Shown piece after piece: positions 10,406 to 20,234 of a stretch of DNA of 64,000 nucleotides; the first letter of the stretch is position 1, and each line of letters opens with the position of its first letter. Made by a program: the position numbers and the translations under genes. Source of the DNA: Dichotomocladium elegans. Its lineage: Eukaryota > Mucoromycota > Mucoromycetes > Mucorales > Lichtheimiaceae. A model generated the notes under the pieces. That model saw only the letters and a program-made list of their open reading frames with translations. It was not told the DNA's origin and searched no databases. The stretch covers positions 2,294,001 through 2,358,000 of the forward strand of contig JAIXMN010000001.1 in assembly GCA_025716815.1 (NCBI GenBank). Reading direction: 5' to 3'.

Positions 10406-11289
10406 GTGAAGGGAAGGGAAGGGAAGGGAAAGCGAAGCAAGCGGGGAAGAGAAAGGAAGAAGAAAGAAAAGAGAGGGAGGAAGGGAAGGTCAACCTCTGT
10501 TCGACTTCCTGCTCATTGTTGCACTTTAATTCATGGATGCACAGAATCCTTCGAAATTATCACTCGACCCAATCACCGAATGCGTGTATCTTGTGTGCGT
10601 GTCACAACCACTACCAACCCCCACCACCAATTATAGCCAACAGTGAGCTTTGATCTGGGCCTCCATCTTCTCATCCGTTCCTTTGGGATATCTTTTTTAT
10701 TATGAACTCTTGTGCCGGTGTACTATCACACAGAGAGGGAATGTTGATGCCAAATATTTGCTGATGACCCTATCCAGCTATGTTGACCAAGAGGACCGAG
10801 CAAAACGTCAGAAACCGTCGAACAAGCAAATGTCATCCATGGAATGAGTCCCGACTGTCTTGTTGTTAACCAACCGAGGACATTGATCTAACCTCTTTTG
10901 CTGTTGTGCGCGCACATGGAAATGAGCATCCATTTTGGATCACCGCACACACATCACACCCACGCGCCCCGCCGTCGTCAAAAGTTGTACTCCCAGATAA
11001 CCATTCTTTGAGTAACCGAGAAGGACTACCTTTCTGATAATGTACGTACATATTTCACCGTCAGCGAGGGTTGGTCGATGATGAGAGAGAAAAAGAAAAC
11101 TCGCGCGTGCGACACAACTTAATTAAACCAGTACCTGGACATCCATTCAAATTTCGGATCCAGCTCCTGGATAAAAAAAAAAAAAAAATCAGCGAATGTC
11201 GCCCGTGAGCATGCTGAGTTTCGATAAGGTGATGAAAAAAGCCCATACAATAAAGGCCCAAATTTCTGATTACGGGCGGCTGTACTTTA
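10406..11289. other. Promoter side of mucin-like gene and gene-poor DNA
   Basis: 10406-10500 is purine-rich on the plus strand (GGGAA repeats), i.e. a polypyrimidine 5' leader for the minus-strand mucin-like gene. I see no other supportable gene to 11289; the short ORFs look like chance. Confidence 0.5.
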
Positions 11290-11420
11290 CTTTATTTTCC
11301 TATTGCACTATAAAGTAATGTCACACAAAATACAAGAAAGATCGCATAAAATGGCATAACTTCTCATACCAAGAGCTAAAAGAAATTTATTAGCCAGCAG
11401 AGAAAATACAAGTCTCATCC
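11290..11420. repeat. Solo left end related to the Fanzor element
   Basis: After a TA (11288-11289) comes CTTTATTTTCCTATTGCACT and then, with a slightly shorter spacer, the same subterminal sequence as at 5138-5256. It lacks the hairpin cluster and any Fanzor remnant. No matching right end was found in the next 3 kb. Confidence 0.65.
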
Positions 11421-11448
11421 TGCTGCCACCTTTGACACCAAAGACAAT

Positions 11449-11976
11449 TCAGATGTGTACCGATGGCTCATCACGGCAAATATCAGTAGCCATCCTCTGA
11501 TGAGTAGATGCGTTGTCACTACCACCCTTAAGAAAGCTGAGATAATTCTTGGAAATCGCTGTGCTAGCCTCAGGCCACGTTGAATAATCCCTAATGGTAA
11601 AATTATTCCCAAGATCGCCGTCGTCTTCGTTGTTATGTTTGGTACAATAGTCGCTGCGATAGTCTCTACTTTGGAACACTGCTATGTTGCGCTTCTTGCC
11701 GAATATGAAGGGACCTAGAACCCTCAAGAAAACAAACCGAGTCAAGTACCGTTGGCAGACCCAATCAAGCTTTTTGGATTTTTGCATCCACCGCTCTATA
11801 TATCTATTACCCTGGAAATCGTGTCCGATTTTAATGACAGTTTGTAGTCGACTTTCATGTATACATCGGCGGAGCATTGCTTGATAGCCAAGGTCCTTCA
11901 AATCTCCGGAGATACCTCTTAGACAGAAGATGTAGGTTCTTGTCAGTGCATTCGGATATAGCATGAGTGCACACAC
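11449..11976 (-). CDS. Unrecognised ORF next to a transposon end
   Basis: 175 codons, rich in basic and aromatic residues ('YIERWMQKSKKLDWVCQRYL', 'FGKKRNIAVFQSRDY'). I do not recognise the family. Its stop codon lies about 160 bp from the terminal repeat at 11290, in the same orientation and relative place as Fanzor in the element at 5.1-9.0 kb. It could be element cargo, a degraded gene fragment or a chance ORF. Confidence 0.3.
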   Translation of the reverse strand: MCALMLYPNALTRTYIFCLRGISGDLKDLGYQAMLRRCIHESRLQTVIKIGHDFQGNRYIERWMQKSKKLDWVCQRYLTRFVFLRVLGPFIFGKKRNIAVFQSRDYRSDYCTKHNNEDDGDLGNNFTIRDYSTWPEASTAISKNYLSFLKGGSDNASTHQRMATDICRDEPSVHI

Positions 11977-12148
11977 TTCATGGAGAATGTGTGGATGATC
12001 CGGATCCTATATACATTCAGCTTGAAAACCCTGGCCTTGTCATGGACAGTGTGGTTGGTGCACTCATTTCATATGCTTTTTTCGAAACTCCTAGTCGCAC
12101 ATGTTTCACCATACGAACATCTACATTCGCTCTTTATTCTCGCATTTA

Positions 12149-12305
12149 CAGTGGACGCCCGTTATAGTGATATGATTTGGTGGGAACCAAGAGTATCACT
12201 ATAACGGGTTGGGATAAGCCCTGCCCGGCAAATATGGTTCCGTAAAAGCGTATCACTATAGCGAAATATCCTTGTAACGGATAACATTATAGTGGGCGGC
12301 CACTG
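12149..12305. repeat. MITE copy 2
   Basis: 157 bp flanked by TA (12147-12148 and 12306-12307). Ends CAGTGGACGCCCGTTATAGT and its complement form (ATTATAGTGGGCGGCCACTG); interior similar to copy 1 at 7829-8001 (TATCACTATAACGGG blocks, GGGAACCAAGAGTATCAC versus GGAACCGAGGGTATCAC). Confidence 0.85.
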
Positions 12306-14142
12306 TATACTGAAATGTTGGACAACGTTATGGAAATCATTCAGCCTGAGATTGTAACAGTTCTCAGCAACACTTGTCATTGATGTCTCATGGCTCAAAC
12401 ATTTTAGGGTTTTAAGTTCAAGGAATTTTCAATGTCTCCATCAGGGTACGTTCTGCGTTGTCCTTAGGTTTTCATTTTTCCTTTCTGCAATCCTCTGCCA
12501 TCTGCAGTGCTTTGCTCGTGATCGTTGAACTCTTGCACCTGAGTAATTCCCTGCATAATAACCCGTTTAATAGAAGGTCATATCAGCGACATCCTTTAGA
12601 TAGAAGACAAGCTGCTAAGGCCTGATCAGGGTTTTGCAGCAACTATCCATTCTGACACATTTTGACGTGCCTGCTAGGCAGAGAAAATTACTGTCCACCG
12701 AGGAAGCCCAAAATCTGAGAACTTTCGCTGATTTTGCCGCAAAGCAATAAAGCAGAGGTATATTTACGCATTTTTATTGGCTATTTCCTATACCGAAAGG
12801 GTTGGGAAGTTCAGGTATAGAGAATACCGAAAAGCGTCTGTCCACGAAGTGAGCGGACGCAGAATTCATTCCGGATAGCGAATCTTCGGTTTAACGGCAT
12901 CCATTATAAAGAGCGCTTGTTGTAGGCGCAATTATTGCTGAGAGGCGTGTGAATAATGGAATAAGTATTAAATCCATGATCCTTGTTTCCTATTGTTCGT
13001 ATGGAGGGAAAGCCTTTTGTTGCTGTGGTTGTTCAGTTATGCAGGCTGTATAAGTATCTACCTTCAGTATTAAGGTTCAACTGAAGTGCATCAGTGCACT
13101 TAATACTGTGTTCATTTGTTATAATGAGGAGCAGCGTATGCGAGGCCGTTTACTGTCTTTAGTACTGGATCCGTTTTTTACCACAATCCCTATATTTTAT
13201 GCACCGTTATAGTTAAAACGTCGTTAAGAGGCGAATACAACGGCAACCATTATTCAGTAATAACTTGGTCATATGCCACGAGATGGCGTATTATATTAGC
13301 TTTTAACCCAAGATGACTATTCCACGACGTCTCTACTGATACAAATCTTTTGCAAAGCGAACTTCTGCTGGGCATTCATGAAGGCAGCTTTGAGACGCAG
13401 TAAAGCAATAAATCCGGGAGAACTGTGATCGGCTGTGACTTTGCTTTAGTACATGCTTGTCTATCAAAGTCGTGTTTACACTCAATTCCACAGTGCTGAG
13501 ATGACTCTTTTTAAGCAACACTTCCTAAGCGGCTTGATATTCTGGGAAAAGAGCACCTAAATTTTTCTCGCCGGGCGAGCATTAAAACCTGAGGAGCACC
13601 GAAATCCTCCTCGTTTTCAGCCCCGTTCGACTGATACCGATACTGGATCATCTTGCAGTATAGTACATTTGACTTGACTATGCGCAGCAGTTTAACCTGA
13701 TGAGTCAAATAATAACAATACTAACTGGCTCTATTCTTCCTATGCTGCTCATTTGCTATCGAAGCCCTATTGACTATGACTAGAACAAGTATGGCATATC
13801 TTTTTACATTGTACAGTACAATTCCTCTTCTTCACAAGGAGTAGCATCTGACCCATGATCAGTGAGAGGCCTTTGCAATTCTGATAGAAATTGCAACCAT
13901 AGGAAAACAGATTGTCCAGGTTAGAGAAATGGTTATGCCCCGATGCTAAATGCTTCCAAGGGAGGATGGGCAAAACATCGTACGTGTTTGGTGAAACCGT
14001 CTCCAGCTCCGAAATACATGCATTTGGGACCCAGCACATGGACACAAATGTGAGGTGGGGGAGATGAAATCCTGCAGACAGAGAGAGAAAGTTTGTTCGA
14101 CCTCCTCCCATTATTGCAATCAACTTTTTGAGATACGACACC
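12306..14142. other. Gene-poor region
   Basis: AT-rich, many stops in all frames, no recognisable protein. It contains one clear inverted repeat at 13065-13108. The longest ORF (13767-14144, minus) has no family-like features and overlaps the start of the downstream plus-strand gene. Confidence 0.5.
13065..13108. repeat. 44-bp imperfect palindrome
   Basis: Arms CAGTATTAAG (13065-13074) and CTTAATACTG (13099-13108) are perfect complements; an inner stem AAGTGCA/TGCACTT (13084-13090 with 13095-13101) overlaps the right arm, so alternative hairpins are possible. Function unknown. Confidence 0.6.
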
Positions 14143-14598
14143 ATGCTCCGCAGAAAAAAGAGTCAGGAAACCATGGTACGGGGCCACCGGAAACAGTCGG
14201 TACTATTGACCTTGACAGAGTTACAAGATTTACGAGGTACATTGAGGGAAAGAGGGTGGGGAGAAAAAGGAAAAACACAGTAATATACGGAGAACTTTTC
14301 CTCGTCATTAGCCCGCCAGCGGACGTTTGAGGGTGCATACTGGCGTACGGCACTCGCAGCATTTTCAACTGGATTGCTCATTCTAAAAGTGTTCACTCGC
14401 GAATTTTACAAAATTGGGATTACATTTTTTGTATTTGGCCTCGCCATGTTGGCGATTGCGGTATGGCGCCGACGCACGGCCGGAGACGTTTTTGACCTTT
14501 CTATACCGTTCAAGACAAGTGGTGACTGGGTGATCTTAACCACTGCAGTGACCATGGCAACATACATTGTCCTTCTTGTTCTCTTGTTTAAGCTATGA
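14143..14598 (+). CDS. Small DUF202-family membrane protein
   Basis: The core exon 14293-14598 encodes 'SSLARQRTFEGAYWRTALAA' followed by three hydrophobic helices (about 'FSTGLLILKVF', 'GITFFVFGLAMLAIAVW', 'VILTTAVTMATYIVLLVLLF'). The LARQRTF block followed by transmembrane helices is the DUF202 signature (bacterial YidH, fungal Vtc1-like proteins). My model for the 5' end is 14143-14175, an 18-nt micro-exon 14219-14236, then 14293-14598, giving 118 residues; introns of 43 and 56 bp with GT-AG borders keep one frame. The core is secure, the first two exons are less so. Function is unknown; Vtc1-type members act in vacuolar polyphosphate synthesis, but similarity here is only at domain level. 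Confidence 0.65.
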
Positions 14599-14905
14599 TT
14601 GTTTCGTCGTCCCGCACGGTGTTTTCCATGGATTGTTCATAATTTTATTATATTTCAGTATTTATTTCTATTTACACTACTCCACCATGCCCTATCTTTG
14701 TTTGAAAAGCTATCATTCACAAGCATGCATCATCGAATAAGTAAACCTTTTGAGAAATTAAAAAAAAAAAGTTGGTATCGCTTCAGGCGCCACATCTGAT
14801 CACGTGATACGTCGGGAGAAGCGAGTGACGGGCATATTTTTTTTTAATCAGAAGCCCTTGTGAAGTTTGTTTTTAAGCCGAGACCTCTCCGTTTACCTAA
14901 CAAAA

Positions 14906-15211
14906 ATGAACGACTCGACCAAGGAATCCATCTGGAAGGTGAGCATTGCATTACCTGGGCCTCTTGCGATCTTGCGCAGTTCACTCATCGGGGAGGCTTT
15001 TCTTCTACATTCTTGACGGATGGTAGGTGATTGACATTTCCAAGCAAGTCTTGCATTGGGGCTTCATTCCCGTTGTCATTTATCTTGGCATGACTCGCAG
15101 TAACCCCAGACCCTCGTTGCTCAAGTAAGAAAAAAATAAGCGGCGGGATATTGCATAACTTGCTTAAACATATGTTTCTTTTATTACAGGCTCATCAGCC
15201 CACTTGCTTAA
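14906..15211 (+). CDS. TOM7: Mitochondrial import receptor subunit Tom7
   Basis: Three exons: 14906-14938, 15027-15124 and 15190-15211, GT-AG introns, 50 residues. The product contains the Tom7 core: 'VIDISKQVLHWGFIPVVIYL' (amphipathic start and the single membrane helix) followed by 'GMTRSNPRPSLLKLISPLA' at the C-terminus, where the NPRPS-L-x-LISPLA ending is diagnostic. Tom7 is a small outer-membrane subunit that modulates assembly of the TOM complex, through which mitochondrial precursors enter. It is too short and split to appear as a long ORF. It converges on asparagine synthetase, with 312 bp between stop codons. Confidence 0.95.
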
Positions 15212-15523
15212 ACACGATACTAGTAGTTCAATAAAATTTTGTACATTGTTTTCAGCGCGTTGGTACGTACGTGAAACAACAAACACTGTTGATTGACAAT
15301 AGCATGAGATGCTGTCTAGAATGCAGCAAGGTGAACGGCGTATGGTTGTAGTCCTTTAATATAGATGGAATTGGGAAAAGAAACAACGATGATATCTACA
15401 ATGGATTGTGCATTTTTCTTTATCTTGTTTGTGACAACATAAGAGCATGTGTGCGTGTAACGTATGTATATGTGTGGGTGTGGTGTATGATGTGGTGAAG
15501 ATAAGAGCACTTCCTCCCCGCAA

Positions 15524-17428
15524 TTATTTCTTCGTATAAGCCGCATCGTGTGCCTTTTGGGCACGGCCGGATGGATCTTCAGGGCAGCCCCAGTCTGCGC
15601 GGGGGATCCATCGCACAACAGAAGCAGTGCAGGCTTCTTGAGGGAACCACTCCTCAAACATGACACGGTACATGTAAGCCTCCTTGGTGGTGGGGGTGTC
15701 CTTCGTCCATCGCTCGCCGGCCTTGGCGAAATCCTCATCAGAGACCTTCTGCAAACTGACCTCCTTGAGGGTATCAATCCAACTGTATCCGACACCATCC
15801 GAGAACTGCTCCTTCTGGCGCCACAAGATAGAGTCAGGCAAGTAGGGCTTCACACCAGGCTCGTCAGAGGTATCAAATGCCTTGCGAAGGATGTACTTCT
15901 CCATGCGGCCTTCGGCAAGGTTGGGACGCTTATCCTTGGGGTCGATGTTCATGGCAACTTCGAGAAGAGCCTTATCAAGGAAAGGCACACGGGCTTCAAG
16001 ACCCCAAGCCATGGTCGACTTGTTGGCACGAAGGCAGTCAGCATAGTGAAGGTTCTTGACACGAGACACGGTCTCGGCATGGAAAGAGGCATCATCAGGA
16101 GCAGAGTGGAAGTACAGGTAGCCACCAAAGACTTCGTCGGCGCCCTCGCCGGAAAGCACCATCTTAACACCCATGGCCTTGATCTTGCGAGATAGCAGGT
16201 ACATGGGAGTAGAAGCACGGATGGTGGTCACATCGTAGGTCTCGAGGTGGTAGATGACGTCGGAAACAGCATCGAGAGCTTCCTGGATAGTGAAGGTGCA
16301 TTCATGGTGAATGGTGTTGAGGTGTTTAGCCACCTCACGGGCAGCAATGAGATCGGGCGAACCCGGGAGGCCGATCGAGAATGAGTGGAGACGAGGCCAG
16401 AGGGTCGGGCCGCTCTCGTCAAATCGATCATCATCCGCAACGCTGCTGATTTGTCCGGACGCAATCTTCTCGGTCTCGCGCGCAGCAATAGCGGCGATCA
16501 AGCTCGAGTCAAGACCTCCGGACAGAAGCACACCGTAGGGCACCTCGGCCATCAATCGCTTACGGACAGCCTTCTCGAGCGAGTCGCGCAAAACCTTGTA
16601 GTCAACAGGGTTATGGGGCACACGCTCACCATCCCACCAGGTGGGGTTGAACCAGCGGGTGGTCTGCTGAGTCTCCGAGTCGTAGATATGACCAGGAGGG
16701 AACGCAAGGATCTTGTCACAGTCCTCGTTAAGCGACTTGAGCTCGGAGGCAAAGTAAACCGTGCCGGGCATCTTCGAATTCCAGCCGTAGTAAAGGGTTG
16801 TGATGCCAATGGGGTCACGTGCAGCAATCACACGGTTGCGCTTGACATCCAGAAGAACAAACGAGAACATACCATCCAATTGCTGGACAAGCTCTGTGCC
16901 CATCTCTTTGTACTATAGAATTCCCGAGACCGATGAGTCCCTGGATCCCTTATAACTATCTTTCATATATCTTACCATGTGCATGATGACTTCACAATCA
17001 GAGTGGGTTTGGAAGTTGTGCTTCTCCTTCAAGTTCTTTCTCAACTGCTTGTGGTTGTAGATCTCGCCGTTGACGCAAAGAACAATGCTTTCATCGTCAC
17101 TCACAAGGGGCTGAGCACCGGTATCTACCCATACTTTAATCAGACATGCTCTAAAAAAAACCTCCCAGTAGCAGTCAGCAACTTACCGACACCAACAATA
17201 GCAAGACGCTCATGGCTAAAAATGTGGTTGCCAGTGACGTAGCAGCCAGACCAATCAGGACCACGATGTCTGATTCTGAAGAAAGAACGCGGCATTACAA
17301 TGTCAATTCTTTGTCCATTCCAACCACAGTCACGCAGAATAGACGTACTTCTTTGACAAGTAGAGGGCACGTTGGCGGTAGCTTTCGGCATCGCCCTGGT
17401 AGTTGTAAACGGCAAAAATACCACACAT
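15524..17428 (-). CDS. ASN1: Asparagine synthetase (glutamine-hydrolysing)
   Basis: Four exons: 17428-17349, 17275-17187, 17124-16976 and 16912-15524; 568 residues, the usual eukaryotic length. It converts aspartate, glutamine and ATP to asparagine in the cytosol. The protein starts '[20 protein letters not shown]', where Cys2 is the nucleophile of the glutaminase domain after removal of Met; 'RHRGPDWSG', '[16 protein letters not shown]' and 'NGEIYNH' are the following class II amidotransferase motifs. The synthetase half shows the ATP-pyrophosphatase loop '[13 protein letters not shown]' and '[11 protein letters not shown]'. All three introns fall in the N-terminal third. The reverse strand has a long spurious ORF (15548-16195). 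Confidence 0.97.
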
Positions 17429-18543
17429 GGCTTTTTTTGTTTTGTAAAAGAAGAAAAGGGGTGCTAGAAAAAACAAAAATAAATGGGGGTTTTAAAAATT
17501 GATTTTTGGGAAGACTTGCATCCGATCAAAACACGATAAAAACACCGCTCGCCTTCCCCGCTTCTTTTGTGCGGTTTTTACGTTTCTTTTTCCATCTGTA
17601 AGCACGTACCCCAGAGAAGTCAACATAGGATGGCAGGAAAGAGAGCCAAATTTCATTCATCTATTGTTCTCTGGCATACCTTCTCCCTTTTTATTCTTAC
17701 CAGATCAAAAAATCGTAGACGTTATTCTAATCTGATGTTAAAACTGAGTGACTCACCGTGACGGAAAAGTAAACTTTCAAACTGTAACTCGAGGTCACGG
17801 GAGAACCAAACCAATTTGGGGGGTAGGCAGTACGTATTCCCGGTGCGGACATTTGAGTGTGACATGCGACTTACTTCCTAAAAAAAAAATTAGCCTGTCC
17901 CTTTTCTTCACGCCCAAGCAAATCCTCCATCAAACGCCACCACCGCCCATCAAGCCTTGTCGTCGTGGCTTCACTTCAAGGAGGGCCATCACACACACAC
18001 ACAATTGCATATCATACATCCTTCCATGATATGCTCAACACCTGCTTGCTCATTATCCATTCCGAAACGTAGACAACCATGCAGAAAGGATGAGTTACCA
18101 TGGCACATGGCGGACAGGGCGCCCTACGATAAGGTTCTGCTTATCAAAACCGTTGTGTAAGGAATTACTTTTACGCTGCTTGTCGACCTGTTTACGAGGA
18201 GACACATAGACACTCCCTCGTGAATTCCGCTTTTTCTTTCTTTAAGTGCATATATTTATTGTGACGCCATCATCACCACTGTGTCTTTACTCTTTATCAG
18301 AATGGCAAGCTCCAGATGAACCAGCGAAAAGCGAGAGATACACAGAGAGAGAGAGAGTCACTCACACATGCACCCCCAGAAAAAAAAAAAACCTATGAAA
18401 CCCATTTCCAAACCAAAACCACCAATCAATTTAGACAATTCATCGGAGTATATGTGGCGCCACCGCCACACTTGCCTTATTCATCCGGGCCATTTGGACT
18501 CTTCCCTCATTCCTTTCTTCCTTGCGCAGATTATAGAAAGTCA
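17429..18543. other. Divergent intergenic region, ASN1 and BAR-SH3 gene
   Basis: Shared upstream region of two divergently transcribed genes. Simple-sequence tracts (CACACA near 17990, GAGAGA near 18345) but no supportable gene. Confidence 0.5.
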
Positions 18544-20140
18544 ATGAGCTGGTATCTTGACCATGAAACTGGGAGGAATAATGATAAGGGTAGCTTGATT
18601 AACATAATCTTGATCCGAATGCAGGAAAGGTTTTTCAAAAGCCCTATCACGGATACCATATCGAATCAAATCCAAGACGAATGATGCGGAAGGCAAAAAT
18701 AGAGCACAGATCAATTTATCTTTAACGCGGTAATGAGGGACTGATCGACTTGTGCGCGCGCGCGTGTGTGTGTGTATTTAGTCTCCATGGACGAAGCATA
18801 CCTCAAGCTACAACTGCACTTTAACGAACTCGCCTATCATCTGCCAAAGATGAACAACGATATTATGGTATACAAGAACGCTGTCCAAGGTCTGTAGATC
18901 TCCCTCTCCTACCTTCCAACCATGGCGAATGTGTACGGTGTCATGGCGCTCAGGCATGTATACATAGATGCGATTCTTGCACAATGCGATTTCCTCGACC
19001 GGTTCAGGAATGTATATCATGATCCCCAACTGCCTGGAGCACGCAATTTGGAAGAATACTTGACAGACGCGACAAAAACCCGTGACCAGATCCGGGCTCA
19101 GATGGTGAGTTTTAAGGCATTCATTCGCTGAGGAGGTTCCCTCTCTCTCTCTCTCTCTCTCTAGCGTGCGATGATAATGCAGAGGGCTCATTGGGACTGG
19201 AACATCCCCCGGGAGGGGTGGACTTTTGTTAGGATGCAGCCAATAACGTCCTTCTCGCATCATTGAATGAGTTAGGCCAGGTATTAGCTGAGGCTGAAAA
19301 AACAATGGCAACGCGGTCAAGAAAGAAGTCGGATTACGATCGCTGCAAGGGCGATGAGAAGGTATAGATCATCTCTCCCGATCCTCACAATCCTCTGCGG
19401 AACAGCTATATTTGACAGAAAACGTTGTACGTATTTCAGGGTACAGCTGCGCGGGACTACGAAGAACAGAACATAAAGCTCAAGAACGAGCTGCCTGTGC
19501 TCTTCAGCTACGTCGATCAGATCATGCAAATACTATTAGCGCAGCTGCTTGGACTGCAATGTACAATACACAGGCTCTTTCTGGACCATGTTTCCTCCCA
19601 GATATCACACTTGCCGTCCATCCGTCGAAATAGTATGGACGATTATTGCGACCGCGTGACTCCTGTTTCAGAGATCATCGAATTGCTTGAACTATCCCAC
19701 CACCAGAAGTCAGGTAAATGAAGGAAGACGCGTTAGAAGCACAGCGACAGCCCGCCTGAGCCTCTTTTTATGCTGAACCTTTTTGAAAAGAAACCACTCC
19801 CATTCCCCCACCGAAATTTCTAGATGACGCTCAAGAAGACCCAAGCATCTCAGGCCTGTCATCCAACCGTCGAGAGGGCCTCGGTATCATCCCAAACACG
19901 TACGAACACCAAGACATCTCACTCTCAAACGACCGCATGTCGCCTTGCTTCGGCATCGCCATAAGCACTTACGAAGCCCAGGGCATCGGCGACATTAGCT
20001 TTCGTAAGAACCAGCCCATTGAAGTCCTCGCATCAGAAGACAGTGAAGACGGATGGTACATAGCAAAAATAGGTCGCGAGATAGGTCTTGTTCCCTCAAG
20101 TCACATTAGGCTTCTTAAGCAAGAGCATGTAAATACATGA
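18544..20140 (+). CDS. BAR-SH3 protein, amphiphysin/Rvs167 family
   Basis: Seven exons: 18544-18551, 18625-18692, 18782-18889, 18968-19104, 19233-19361, 19440-19713 and 19824-20140; 346 residues in one frame. The N-terminus 'MSWKGFSKALSRIPYRIKSK' is the amphipathic helix H0 typical of Rvs167-type N-BAR proteins; the three-helix BAR domain runs to about residue 230 ('ATRSRKKSDYDRC' matches the family 'MATKRNHKKLDLDR' region). The C-terminus is an SH3 domain ('GDISFRKNQPIEVL...DGWYIAKIGREIGLVPSSHI', about 290-342). Such proteins bend membranes at endocytic sites and link them to actin. The first coding exon has only 8 nt, and exon 2 is best ended at a GC donor (18693-18694): the only GT nearby breaks the frame. 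Confidence 0.85.
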
Positions 20141-20234
20141 CATTTCATGTTGGCTGAAACAAGGGGATGGCGTGGGGTTTTATTTAAATGCGTATCGATT
20201 AGAGAGAGAGACAGAGAGAGAAGGAAGGTATTAA

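Noticed and set aside
13767..14187. Overlapping minus-strand ORFs of 125 and 84 codons.
   Set aside because: No family features, overlapping each other in different frames and overlapping the DUF202 gene start.
15548..16195. 215-codon plus-strand ORF.
   Set aside because: Antisense to the highly conserved synthetase domain of asparagine synthetase.
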